Source: Tetradesmus obliquus (lineage: Eukaryota > Chlorophyta > Chlorophyceae > Sphaeropleales > Scenedesmaceae). From it: 64,000 nucleotides of DNA. A program made the position numbers and the translations under genes. Location of the stretch: assembly GCA_030272155.1 (NCBI GenBank), contig CP126192.1:7164501-7228500 (forward strand), in the 5' to 3' direction. Under the pieces are notes generated by a model. The model was not told where the DNA came from, ran no database searches, and saw only the letters and a program-made list of their open reading frames with translations. Of the stretch, positions 31,840 through 50,006 are shown piece after piece; the stretch's first letter is position 1, and each line of letters begins with the position of its first letter.

Positions 31840-32944
31840 GGCTGTCGGTGTCCTGGGCGCTGATGGACTGTGCTTCGCTGTAGCCCGGCAAGATGTCGTT
31901 TGATGTTTGAACTGGCTTTCAATGAGCAAACGCTGGAATCAACTTGTGCATCATTTCACCATGTCGAGACAGCGCTGGGAAACGATGCTGTGCCAAGCGA
32001 GGGGTCGCATTCAAGATGACATCGAGTCAGCGATAGGTAACACATTGTCCTTGCAGGCCCACAGCCTCTTTGCGTTCGCGACCATCGTGTTGATCATGCA
32101 GTTCAACTGGATTTCATGTTTGTGTTGTCAGTGCGTGCTGCAGCTGTTTTCAGTTGGGGCCAACCTCCTCACAACCCTAGACAATGCGGCATTGGCGACA
32201 GTGAACTGCTCAGGGCCGACGCCATCCCCACAATCCTCAATACCTTAAGTTTAGATCCGTTCATGCAGATGCAGCCAGCAGTGCCGTGGGCTGCTTGCTC
32301 AACAGCATGGCTGCCATTTCTGCTCTCACTCACTCCTGGCTGACATTGGGGTCGTGTGCTGAAACGGCCTGTTGCGAAGTCTCAGTCTTGACTGTAACAA
32401 TTAGACAACTTGTGCAGGCGTATTGTGTTTCGTCAGTCGTCACACCTGACAATCTCTCTGGACCTGCCATGGCATGGCGCCAGGAAGCCACGGTCTCCAC
32501 AATATGTGTGTTACAGAACTCCTGCATCGAGCGTGCACACAGGTTCCTCAAGCCAATGACAGGCTCATCGGGCAACACCCGATTTTCTGGCTATATTAAT
32601 GAAGCGTCCCTTAGAGAAGCTGACACGTATCTGGCCGATTGTCACAAGGATTCCAGTACTGGCACCGTGACGCTGCACTGTGGCAACCACGACGGCGCCT
32701 CATGCACCCGGTGGCAGGGCCTGCCACTCCACCTATGGCATGCTGTATTTTTTTAATTTTTTGAATGCTGTAAAAGGACAGTTTAGGCATGGTTAAGGCA
32801 CAACTGCGCACTTGCAAGCAATGCTGGCCCAGGAGCCCCCCTGCCCGAAGGCTCCTTGTTCCGTGCCTTGCAAAGATGGACAGTCTAGCATGAAAAAAGC
32901 AAGGCCGATCGATGGCACAGCAGTCCAGAAGCACGGGGTGCTGT

Positions 32945-32984
32945 AAAATGACGAATTCTATACAAAGCCAGGATACCGAAGTAC
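32945..32984 (-). repeat. Dispersed 40-bp repeat, copy B
   Basis: Reverse complement reads CTTCGGTATCCTGGCTTTGT, ATAGAATTCGTCATT and TTACA, matching copy A at 25629. The flanks outside the 40 bp differ. Confidence 0.85.
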
Positions 32985-33132
32985 GCTGCTGTAGCATCGT
33001 GCGTGCCAGGCAGTGCTCGCCAGCCCCTGAGGTCAATCCAGCTGCTGCCATCAGCTACTGCCAACAGCACTGCTGCTTGCCATGACCTGCCAATGGCAAC
33101 AGCATGCAATTGCACCCAATCACGATTGTCTG

Positions 33133-33137
33133 TTACA
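33133..33137 (-). terminator. Candidate poly(A) signal TGTAA for the 33.4-35.7 kb gene
   Basis: TGTAA on the minus strand, about 300 nt past the stop at 33438 and just beyond the duplicated terminal exon. Confidence 0.45.
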
Positions 33138-33178
33138 CAACCGTCGTGACAGGAACGCAGCCGAATCCGTCGACACGC

Positions 33179-33418
33179 CTACTTCACCTCAGGTGCCGCC
33201 GCCACCGCAGCACCCGCCTGCTCCCCACTCCCTGCCTCAAGCTGGACCTGCTCACCCCCACCCTTCTGCTGCCGCTGCTGCTCCCGTTTCTTTTCCTTCT
33301 TCTTCTTCTGCTGCTGCTGCTGCCGCTGCGGCTGCTTTGGCACTGCTGCCGCCGCCTTGTTCGCCTGCCACGCCTCCCAGCTGCGCTGGCGCTTGATGCG
33401 CTCCGCAATGCGCTCCAC
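33179..33418 (-). repeat. Tandem copy of the terminal exon end beyond the stop codon
   Basis: About 240 bp repeats the last part of exon 2 of the neighbouring gene (RIKRQRSWEAWQANKA... to the same end AAAPEVK and stop). The copy differs by indels in the Gln/Lys tract. It lies in the 3' flank, so the normal product does not include it. Confidence 0.9.
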
Positions 33419-33437
33419 ACCTCATCAGATAACACGC

Positions 33438-35674
33438 CTACTTCACCTCAGGCGCGGCCGCCACCGCAGCACCAGCCTGCTCCCCACTCCCTGCCTCCAG
33501 CTGCACTGCAGCAGGTGGCACCTGCTTGCCCTCACCCAGCTGCTGCTGCTGCTGCTGCCGCTTCTTCTTACTCTGCTGCTGCTGCCGCTGCGGCTGCTTT
33601 GGTGCTGCTGCCACCGCCTTGTTCGCCTGCCAGGCCTCCCAGCTGCGCTGGCGCTTGATGCGGTCCGCAATGCGCTCCACCTTTGCAATGGCCTTGCGCC
33701 GCTCTGCCAGCTTGCGCTCCCAGGCCTGCCGCCAGCGCTGGTCAGCTATCGTCATGTTCTTGGCCCACATGCGCCGGTACCTGCGGAGCAAGGGGGCAAG
33801 GTGCGGCGGGTTTGGTCAGCAGCGCGCAGGTGGGTCAGCTGCAGAGGGTACTGTGTTGTTGTTGCTGGTCAGTTATGGTCATGTTCTTGGCCCACATGCG
33901 CTGGTACCTGCGGAGCAAGGGACAAGGTGCGGCGGATTTTGCGAGGCGAAAGGCAGGTATCAGCTGCAGTGCGACTGCATGATTGTTGCTGGCCAGGCAC
34001 CTTTGACGCACATGCGCCGGTACCTGCTCAGCAAGGGGCAAGGTGCGGCTGGTTCTGCGAGGCAAAAGGCAGGTAGCAGCTGCAGTGGGTGTTGCATTGT
34101 TGCTGCTGGCAGAGCACATTTGGCCGACATGCGCCGGTACCTGCGCAGCAAGGGGCGAGGTGCGGCTGGTGTGGTCAGCAGCAGGCAGATGGATCAGCTG
34201 CAGAGGGTGCGGCATTGCTGTTGCTGATCGGCTATCGTCATGTTCTTGGCCCACGTGCGCCGGTACCTGCGCAGCAAGGGGCGAGGTGCGGCTGGTGTGG
34301 TCAGCAGCAGGCAGATGGATCAGCTGCAGAGGGTGCGGCGTTGCTGTTGCTGATCGGCTATCGTCATGTTCTTGGCCCACATGCGCCGGTACCTGCGCAG
34401 CAAGGGGCGAGGTGCGGCGGGTTTTGTGAGGCGGAAGGCAGGTAGCAGCTGCAGTGGGTACTGCATTGTTGTTGGCCAGGCACCTTTGGTCCATGCGCCC
34501 GCATGCGCCGCCACCTGCGGAGCAAGCCGGTTGATGGAATGGGGTTGGCCAGCAGTAGCAAATGCAGCAGCAGCAGGCATGCGGAACAGCCGCAGTGAGT
34601 GTTGGATTCATGTTGTTTGTTTAGGGCCAGGCACACTTCTGCTGTGCGGGCGCTAGACTCGCAAGCAATCAACAACCCACAGCGCTGCACATACTTGTGT
34701 GCGCTGCGTGATACCATTGTTGCTGCGCATGCAAGCAATGCCTAGCCCACACAACACAGCACCAGACGCTGGCAGGCCTGCAGATAAAAAACACAGGCAA
34801 AAGACCTCTGCCCACGGGTATACTTGCCAAGGAAGCAAAGCTTATGCAGAGGCGCTTGGCACTGCCGAAAAGTTGGTGACACATCCACACCTCATGGCCT
34901 GCACACACCCACTCCAGGTGACCATTGCTATCACCTTGTGGTGAAGTAACAATGCTACGACGCCTGACAGACTGCATGTAGGAAGCAAAAAGAACAGGCA
35001 GCTCTGCTGCTGCCGCTGCTGATGCTGATACTGCATGCTCGCCCAGACTCTGCGTGAGTGTCTACCTGCTGTTTGTGCGGCCATCTGCCTCACTGTACAC
35101 CCACGCCCAGAGACACCCCTCACCTGTTCCTGTGGTGCTTTGGCATGTTGCCGTAGAAGATGGACCTGTAGTTCTTGCTGTGTGCGCGGTCAGATGCATA
35201 GGGCGGCAGGTACTGCTCTGGCAGCGGCTCCATTGGATCGTATGCAGGGTTGCAGTAGTGCCACTGGTGCCTTTTAGGACTCTTTATGGCTGGCTTCCTG
35301 CTAGGGATGCTAGATTCCAGGCCATTCCAGAAGATCGACCGCCGCGGCATGACTTGCTGCTTCCTGTGCTTGTGCTTGTGCTGCTGCCCCTGCTGCTGGG
35401 GCTGCCGATCCGGGTGAACCATGCTGGGCAGGCTGCTGGTGAAGGAGCGCTGCTGCTGCGGCTGCTGCTGTAGTATGCTGGTGTGCTGCTGCGTCCAGCT
35501 GAGGACAGCGGCGACGCTGTGCAGCTGCTGAAGAGCGCCCATTGGGGTGTTGCCACTCCACAGGCCTGCCAGTACGCTGTTGCAGCAGGAGCCTGGCTGC
35601 TGCACTGCTTGCAGCAGCACGTTGCTACTGCTTGACGAGGGCTGCGACAGCCGCTGCAGCACTAGGCGCAGCAT
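33438..35674 (-). CDS. Basic protein of probable mitochondrial location, 2 exons, about 297 aa
   Basis: Exons 35674-35124 and 33780-33438; 894 nt, in phase, stop TAG. The N-terminus MLRLVLQRLSQPSSSSSNVL is an Arg/Ser amphipathic presequence of mitochondrial type. The middle is Gln-rich, then a conserved-looking part begins (RRSIFWNGLE, HYCNPAYDPMEPLPEQYLPP, NYRSIFYGNMPKHHRNRYRR). The end is a long charged helix (WERKLAERRKAIAKVERIAD, IKRQRSWEAWQANKA). The overall build is that of a mitoribosomal or assembly protein, but I cannot name the family. The ATG at 35674 is the first in frame. The intron holds a seven-copy acceptor array. Confidence 0.75.
33775..34535 (-). repeat. Seven-unit acceptor array at exon 2 (six decoys plus the true site)
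   Basis: CAG acceptor plus RYRRMWAKNMT-coding bases start at 33780 (true), 33907, 34023, 34140, 34266, 34392 and 34514. Spacing is 116-127 bp. Units 34140-34392 are the most alike. The true site is the one nearest the exon body. The array occupies more than half of the single intron. Confidence 0.96.
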
Positions 35675-36589
35675 CGCTGCCAATTACGCTATAAAGCCCA
35701 ACAAATTAGGCGTGAGCTGCTTGATCACTGGCTGCGGAGTGCACAAGCTGAAGCACTGGGTGCAAGGTCGACACGAATTGCGAACGCTGCAACTACAGCT
35801 AAGCCAGCGTTCCTAATAGGTGCAACTTTAGATCTGAACTTGAATTCCTTTGTAATGTCTATGTTGCGCTGGGCACAACCGTAGACACGGGCTGTGCAGT
35901 ACAAGCTGGGCACAGCAGCAGGCAAGAGCTGTACAGGAATGATTTGACTTGTCGACGCACAAAACACCTTGAACCTGAACAGATCATCGCTTCGGGATGT
36001 TGCGACTGCCTGTTAAGGCCCATGCCCGTAACCTCAGTACAGCAGGGATGTCATGACAGACACCTGATGACGTGCCCTTGCAACCTCAGACCTGACAACG
36101 CAGCATGCAGCGCCCCTATGCAACACTGAGACACACTCATTACGTACGTTGGTGTCAATGTTATACTGATTCAGACATTGTGGGTTTGCAGCCAACAAGT
36201 GACAGAAAATTCTGCAGCAGTTGATCAGCCTAGCTCTGCCTCTGGTGGGCGCCAAAATCTGTAGTTCTTCACGCAAAGATACTTAGGCAAATCGAATTAC
36301 ATGTTGAGGCAGGTACAGAGGCTGTCGGCTTATCATCGTTGTCAAGCAATGTCCTGTTGGTCAGGAAAATGACGGCTGGAAGAAATCTTGGAACACACTT
36401 TCAGGTCCACAGACGGCTCAAACATATGCATAATGACAAAGTTAAGCTTTGAGTGTCAGGTGAAGGCAAGAAACAGCGTCAGTGTAAACAAAATAAGCAA
36501 ATAACAACTTGGGACCTAAACCCTGAAAATAACACTTTTGGTTTATATAGAGGAAAAAGGGCGCGAAACGCATTTCATCACAGGATACA
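35675..36589. other. Intergenic, lower GC, no gene seen
   Basis: Contains the promoter side of the 35.7 kb gene and the 5' flank of the tRNA-like gene. The part from 36270 to 36580 is distinctly AT-richer than its surroundings. No supported coding region. Confidence 0.45.
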
Positions 36590-36673
36590 GCTGCGTTGTC
36601 CGAGTGGTCTAAGGAGGACGACGTAAGATCGTTTCAGCATACGCTGGCATGGGTTCGAACCCCATACGCAGCA
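36590..36673 (+). tRNA. tRNA-Leu-like gene, anticodon read as TAA, with G at position 33
   Basis: Class II cloverleaf: acceptor GCTGCGT/ACGCAGC with discriminator A, D arm TCC-GAGTGGTCTAA-GGA, anticodon arm GACGA-CGTAAGA-TCGTT, variable arm CAGC-ATAC-GCTG, T arm ATGGG-TTCGAAC-CCCAT. TTTT follows within 10 nt. The anticodon loop places TAA at 34-36 but G instead of the near-universal U at 33, so function is uncertain. Confidence 0.75.
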
Positions 36674-37564
36674 TCATGTTTTAATGTTGCCAGGCTCAAC
36701 AAACACCCCCGGGATGTCTTCCATTCAGGCTACAAGGCACAAGGATACCAAAAAGGCTTTGTGGGGCAGTTTTGTTGCGTGTCGTGTGTCACTGTGCTTG
36801 ATTTTCCAGCTCTGTGTGTCGCATTGCGTGCTTCTATGCTTGTCAGCCATGAGGATTGCAGAAGCAGTAGCACCTTAGTTTGCATGTCACATGCAGTGTC
36901 TCCTGTCGGTCCCGCGTGCTCCTGCTTGCTGCAGTCTGGTGTGTACAGCAGTGCCTTGGTGCATTCATGCCAAACACCTATGGTAAGCAGCACCATTGTG
37001 CATCCCGCTTGCTGTTTGGACCATGCCTGCCTTCCCTTGTGCGTTTTGTGCCCTGTGCTTTGAGCACCCTGCTGCTTTTCGTGCTGCACTTCGCACATGC
37101 TGCACTGCATGTACTTGTTGGTTTATGGGGAGGTAGGGGCTGCAAGATGCCTCTGGAGTTGTACTTTGGTTGCATCTTGTGGCTTGCTATCGGGTTCTCA
37201 TGATATGTGAGCTGAAAGAGGGGCAAGTGACTCGCTCTCCGGCGATAGCTTGCCCACCCCTGTAACAGACCTCTCTCAACTGGGCAGGTGGTGGTGCCTG
37301 CACAGCCCAAGTCCTGCCTCACACACTGGGCCTGGAGCCTAGGCTCCCGTATCAAAAGAAAGCATGAGCTGAGGTGCTCGCAGGATGTTCTTTCACCAGC
37401 TGTACTGACAGCATGTAGCGCCGCAGCCACTTGAACACACCGACTAGGTTAATCATTGAATGCAGCACCACTGATGGTGGACTGCCAGTCCATCCTGCAA
37501 CAGTTCTGGCAGAGTCCCTGTGATGTGAAGGTGCTACAGTGCTACAGTATTGTGATGGGCAACC
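36674..37564. other. Intergenic, no gene seen
   Basis: Between the tRNA-like gene and the SET gene stop. Several short open frames on both strands have no recognisable content. No minus-strand TGTAA was found close to the SET stop. Confidence 0.45.
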
Positions 37565-45085
<7,521 letters not shown>

Positions 45086-45484
45086 GGGGGTTGCCAGGCA
45101 GCACGTGTGCAGTACTGCTAATGCTGCAGGCTGGCGTGGCTTACAGCAGTGAGCTGGTGACCAGCAGTTCAAGTGCAGCACGTTGAAGCGCTCTTTGAAC
45201 CGCCTGGCTGGCAGGTGGCAGTTGAGGTTGGCTTTTGGGCGGTGCAGAAGACAGCAGAAGAGAAAGGACAGTCAGCAGCCGTCAGTAACATTGGCAAGTG
45301 ACAGCTGCTCTATGAAAGGTCCTTGCGTGCAGGCCGAACACAAAACAACTTCCTCATATCTTATGTTTTCACCGCACCATCGTGATTGAGCGTTCCCAAC
45401 ACCATAAAGCCACCGGCTGCCCGTGAGTTTCCGTCACCCGCCCGCCTATCCATCGCTCTCATCCTTCGCACGCAGTAGGACGCC
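45086..45484. promoter_or_regulatory. Divergent promoter region between the SET gene and NOP53
   Basis: About 400 bp separate the two start codons. It must hold both promoters. No motif was assigned. Confidence 0.55.
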
Positions 45485-45771
45485 ATGGGAGGACCCAAAA
45501 CAAAAACTAGTAGGAAGGGCAAGAAAGCTTGGCGCAAGAACATCGATGCCTCAGAAGTGAGTGCAGAGGGGCACCAGCAGCAGCACTGCAGGCAGTCAGG
45601 CTTTGCCTGCAGCATGCACAACAGATATGCAGCGTTGTGCAGCTGCAGCAAATGTTATCAGACCGTTTGAAACCATACAGCTCTTTACTGCGTGATTGGC
45701 TAGCCTTGCTTCCAGCCTGGCTGCGTACCTTTGATGCCAAGGCACATGCACCAGCTGCCAGTGCTCAACAC

Positions 45772-45803
<32 letters not shown>

Positions 45804-48279
45804 TGGCCGCTGCCGCAGCGGCAGCGGCAGCCAAGCGCGGCAGCAGCAGCAGCAGCAGCTCCAGCTGATGCCCAGGCGCATGCAGCAGCTGACCCGTTGC
45901 TCAACATGCAGGTGCCAAGTATGTTTTCGTTTGTCTCAATCTCTGCTGCTTGCCCCAACTGCTGCTGCAGATTGAGACGTTCCTGCAGGACGAGGGCCAC
46001 AAGCAGCAGCGTGAGCCTGCAGTGCAGACGCTCAAGGATGAGGAGCTCTTTGTGCTGGACAAGGTGCGGCTGCATGCGGCTGCATGCATCAAGTGTTTGC
46101 TAGCATATGTATTGTTGGGTACTGCAACGGCACTGGCTGCAGCATGTGTTCAAGGATGAGGAGCTCTTCGTGCTGGACAAGGTGCGGCTGCTGGCAGATT
46201 GTTGCAACTGAGCGTCCGAGTAATTGGTTACTTGCTGTCACAGCATGAAGTCGCAGGTGACTGCAGTGGCACCTGCTGCATCACCTTGCAAGCACCGGCA
46301 CTAGCGCCAGCAGTGTCTGATGAAGCTGCCAGTGCCATATGAGGTGTCATTGAGTGCCTGCAGACTTGAGCTGACCCACCAATGTTAACAAACACACCCA
46401 CACAACACATCTCAGACCTCCATCTGGCACCCGCATGCTGTCATTGTGTCTGCAGGCCACAGACGACAGTGCGATGCCAGCAGCAGTGCGCAGGCAGTCC
46501 AAGCGCCGCGAGCCCAAGCCGCTGCGCTCCCAACTCCTAGCCTACTAATCCACTTGTCACCCGCCTGCCTCCTTTGTTGTATGCAGGCCGCAGACGACAG
46601 TGCGGTGCCAGCAGCAGTGCGGCGTCAGTCGAAGCGCCGCGAGCAAAAGCCTCTGCGCTCCCAACTCCTCGTCTACTAACCCATACGTCACCCGCCTGCC
46701 TCCTTCTTGTATGCAGGCCGCAGCTGACAGTGCAGTGCCAGCAGCAGTGCGCAGGCAGTCCAAGCGCCGCGAGCAAAAGCCGCTGCACTCCCAACTCCCA
46801 GCCTATTACCCCATAACCCATATGTCACCTGCCTGCCTCCTTTGTTGTGTGCAGGCCGCAGACGACAGTGCGGTGCCAGCAGCAGTGCGGCGGCAGTCCA
46901 AGCGCCGCGAGCAAAAGCCGCTGCGCTCCCAACTCATCCTAGACAGCCTGCGAGACGGCATAACCCCGCTGCAGCAAGCCAGCCGCAAGCCGAAAGAGGC
47001 CGGACGGCCGCTGCCCAACAGCAAGCCAGCAGCAGCAGGAGCAGCAGCAGCAGTAGTGCCGGCAGCGGCAGCGCAGCCGAACAAGCGGCGGCGGCGGCAG
47101 CAGCAGGGTAAGTCTCTTGGCTGTTGGCTGGCTGGCGAGGATAGCGGGCATTCAACAGCCTGGGATGACGCGCATACTCTGGATGATACTAATACTCTGG
47201 ATTTTGTCCTGGGTTTTGGGCCTGAACGGTTCTCTGCATTTGGGGCTCCTACTTAGGCACTAGAGTTACAGATTTCATCTGGAACCCAGGCACAGTTCCA
47301 CGCCAGTCTCTGCAGCGGAGTATTTTGCATCATCACCATCATGGTTGAACCTGCATGCAGCTCTCATCTTTCTGAGCGTCATTCATTGCTGTGCATGTTC
47401 ACTTACAAATGTACATTTGTGAATATCTCCCAAACCACTGCAGGTCCAGTCACAGACCTCTGGGCAGACGAAGCAGCAGCAGCCAAAGACGGCGACTGGA
47501 CAAGCCATGCTTCAGGCAACGAGCTGCTGCGCCTAGCACAGCTCTCTAAGCAGCAGCAGCAGCAGCAGGCCGCTGCCGCAGCAGCCGCCAAGCGCAGCGG
47601 CAGCAGCAAGCGTAAGCGGCCCGCGCCAGCGCCGATTGCTGCTGTTGAAGTGGACTTGCCGGGCTGCAGCTTTAATCCAGAGTATGAGGCACACCAAGAT
47701 GCGCTGGCTGTTGCTGTTGCGCGCGAGTACAAGCAGCAGCTCAAGGAGGAGCTTGCGCCCAAGGCACCCTCGCTGTTTGCGCCGGCAGGTGGGCCTGATG
47801 TTATGTTACGTTGTGGTATGTTATGGTATTTGTGTTGTGTCAGGTATTGAGCAGCTGACGGAGGAGCTGGCACCTAAGGCACCCTCGCTGTTTGCGTCGG
47901 CAGGTGGGCCTGCTGTTATGTTATGGTATGGTATTTATGTTGTGTCAAGTTTTATGAGCTGAAGGAGGAGCTGGCACCCAAGGCACACTCGCTGTTTGCA
48001 CCGGCAGGTGGGTCTCTTCGACCGTGTGGCTGTGAAGATCAGCACAGCTTGCTGGCATGGGTTGCGCTAAACTGCTGCTGCTGAAGCATTGGCAGAGCAT
48101 TACATTCGAACCTGGTGGGTTTTTTAGGGGCTGGCTCTGTGTAGAATCAGTGCACTGCCTCCACAGCATGCCTCACAGCCAACAGCAACAGGCGCAGGCG
48201 TCAGGTACGTGCCGGTGTTGCGCTGCAGCAGCCCACGTTGCTGCTGCTGCTGCTGTCATAGTGTCAATGGTGAACTACC

Positions 48280-48317
<38 letters not shown>

Positions 48318-50006
48318 AGGTTACAAGCCAGGTGACGAGCTTGAGGAGCTGCTAGCAGATGCAGAGGCAGATGACGACGACAAGCAGCAGCAGCAGCAGC
48401 AGCAGGCGCTGCCAGCAACAGCCGCAGACGAGAACGAGATCGCAATAGATGCAGATGACGATGACGCCACTGCAGCAGACGCAGCGATTGGGCAGCCGAT
48501 CGGCAAGGCAGCTGCAGCAGCAGCGAGCCGCGCAGCAGACAAGAAGACGCGCAAGGACCGCAACAAAGAGGCACGCAAGAAGCAGCAGGAGCTTGAGGCA
48601 GAGGCCAAGCGGCAGCTGAAGCGGCAGCGGCAGCAGCTGGAGGCGCTGCCTGTGCTGCAGCAGCAGCTGACGGAAGAAGAGGAGGAGCAGCGCAAGGTGC
48701 AGGAGCGGCGGCAGGTGCGCCATCAATGTTGTTGTAGGGTCTAGCTGGTGGTGGGATCACACCACTAGGTCTAGGCTGTTGAGGACTGGGAGATGGATGG
48801 AGCTGCCAGAGCTGCAGTACTTGGGCATGTTGCAGGGTGGTGGTTGCAGTGCAGTGCAGTGCAGTGCAGTGCAGTGCTGTTTGTTGATGTGCACAGTCCA
48901 GTAACCACTGCTGACTCTGCTGCCACTGTGACTGCTGCTGACGCTGCTGCAGGTGGTGAAGCAGGAGAAGGCCGCCATCCAGCCGCCGCTGCTGCTGCTA
49001 CAGCGCCGCTGACGCTATATAACGCTGGCAACACTTCTGCTGCTACACACTCGTTGCCGTTGCAGGTGGTGCGCTGCCGATGCTACTGACACTGATTCTG
49101 ATGCTGCTGCTGACAACACTACTGCTGGTTCAAACTCTGTGCTTGTGCAGGTGGTAAAGCAGGAGAAGACCGCCTTGCAGCTGTCGTGGCTGTTAACACT
49201 GCTGCTGCTGCTGACAAAACTGCTGCCAATACCATCACTGCTTCTCTTTCTGCAGGTGGTGAAGCAGGAGAAGGCCGCCATCCAGCCGCCGCGCCTGGGC
49301 AAGCACAAGTGGGAGGACCCCGCCCCTGAGGTGCTCACCAGCGACCAGATCGGCACCGATGCCACTCTGCTGCTGACAACACCGCTGCTGGCTCTCACAT
49401 CTGCTGCAGGTGGTGAAGCAGGAGAAGGCCGCCATCCAGCCACTGCTGCTCCCCACACTGCCGCTGATGCTTCTTCTACTCCTGCTGCTGCTCCCGCAAC
49501 ACCTGCAGGTGGTGAAGCAGGAGAAGGCCGCCATCCAGCCGCCGCGCCTGGGCAAGCACAAGTGGGAGGCCCCGGCCCCTGAGGTGCTCACCAGCGACCA
49601 GATTGGCACCGGCAGCCTGCGGCGGCTGCAGCCGTGCTTTTTGGTGACAGAAGACCGCTTCAAAGCCTTGCAGAAGCGCGGTTTAATCGAGCCTCGGAAG
49701 CGGGCCGGACAGAAGGCTGGCCGCAAGGTGGAGTACGTTACAGGGGAGAGGAGGGAGAAGGCGGAGGAGCGGCAGCAGGAGGTACGGGAGATGACGGCTG
49801 CACGAAAAAAGGCGGCAAAGGCCGGCAAAGGGACTGCGGCGGCAGTGCAGGGGCTGCTGAAGGTGGCTGGTGGTGGTGTGGGGAAGAAGCCGGGCAAGCA
49901 GCAGGGCAAGAAGGGGCAGCAGGGTGGGCAGGCAGCAGCAGCAGCGGTTGCGGAGCCGGGGCTTGTGATGCCGCTGGCGGTTGGTGGGGATGATGGCGGT
50001 TGGTGA
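45485..50006 (+). CDS. NOP53: NOP53 (GLTSCR2/PICT1 family) ribosome biogenesis protein, 6 exons, about 551 aa
   Basis: Nucleolar 60S assembly factor; in yeast and human it recruits the exosome-linked helicase for 5.8S/ITS2 maturation (family knowledge). Exons: 45485-45556, 45971-46063, 46855-47107, 47444-47788, 48320-48714, 49509-50006; 1656 nt, in phase, stop TGA. The N-terminus has the family signature SRKGKKAWRKN followed by IETFLQDEGH and LKDEELFVLDK. Then come VRRQSKRREQKPLRSQLIL, DLWADE, VEVDLPGCSFNPEYEAHQDA (the NPxxExHQ family motif), a charged coiled coil (KKTRKDRNKEARKKQQELE), LGKHKWEAPAPEVLTSDQ and the C-terminal LQKRGLIEPRKRAGQKAGRK. Lys/Ala/Gly-rich end. Human NOP53 is 478 aa. 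Introns 2, 3, 4 and 5 hold exon-end copies. Confidence 0.94.
46145..46200 (+). repeat. Copy of the donor end of NOP53 exon 2
   Basis: Repeats KDEELFVLDK-coding bases and the donor GTGCGGCTGC (true donor after 46063). Nearly identical. Confidence 0.9.
46440..46860 (+). repeat. Four-unit acceptor array at NOP53 exon 3 (three decoys)
   Basis: Acceptors with ADDSAVPAAVRRQSKRRE-coding bases start at 46455, 46586, 46716 and 46855 (true); spacing 130-139 bp. In the first two decoys the frame ends in TAC TAA shortly after the copied part; the third stays open into the next intron segment. Confidence 0.95.
47845..48015 (+). repeat. Two copies of the donor end of NOP53 exon 4
   Basis: EELAPKAPSLFA-coding bases plus the GGCAGGTGGG donor (true donor after 47788) recur at about 47846-47905 and 47955-48012. 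Confidence 0.93.
48847..48878 (+). repeat. Short (GTGCA)n microsatellite
   Basis: About six units in NOP53 intron 5. Confidence 0.9.
48940..49510 (+). repeat. Six-unit acceptor array at NOP53 exon 6 (five decoys)
   Basis: CAG acceptors with VVKQEKAAIQPP-coding bases start at 48953, 49065, 49151, 49255, 49410 and 49509 (true). The 49255 copy matches the true exon for over 100 bp, as far as SDQIGT. The copy at 49065 is short (only GTGGTG). Spacing is uneven, 86-155 bp, unlike the regular SPP array. Confidence 0.94.

Larger units (their letters stand above)
31840..33178. other. Unassigned stretch upstream of the kinase
   Basis: Holds the kinase promoter side. Open frames on the plus strand (31907-32248 and 32286-32756) have sensible composition in part (RWETMLCQARGRIQDDIESA; CIERAHRFLKPMTGSSGN) but no family I recognise and no closable gene model. 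One 40-bp dispersed repeat copy lies at 32945-32984. Confidence 0.4.

Noticed and set aside
31907-32040. Coproporphyrinogen oxidase fragment (RWETMLCQARGRIQDDIESA)
   Set aside because: Only a short, loose likeness to the family's N-terminal helix; the following sequence does not continue it.
25629-32984. Large transposon bounded by the inverted 40-bp repeats
   Set aside because: The inside is a normal host kinase gene and a tRNA; no transposase and no target-site copies were seen.
36596-37063. 155-residue open frame on the plus strand
   Set aside because: It starts inside the tRNA-Leu-like gene and then has no coding character.
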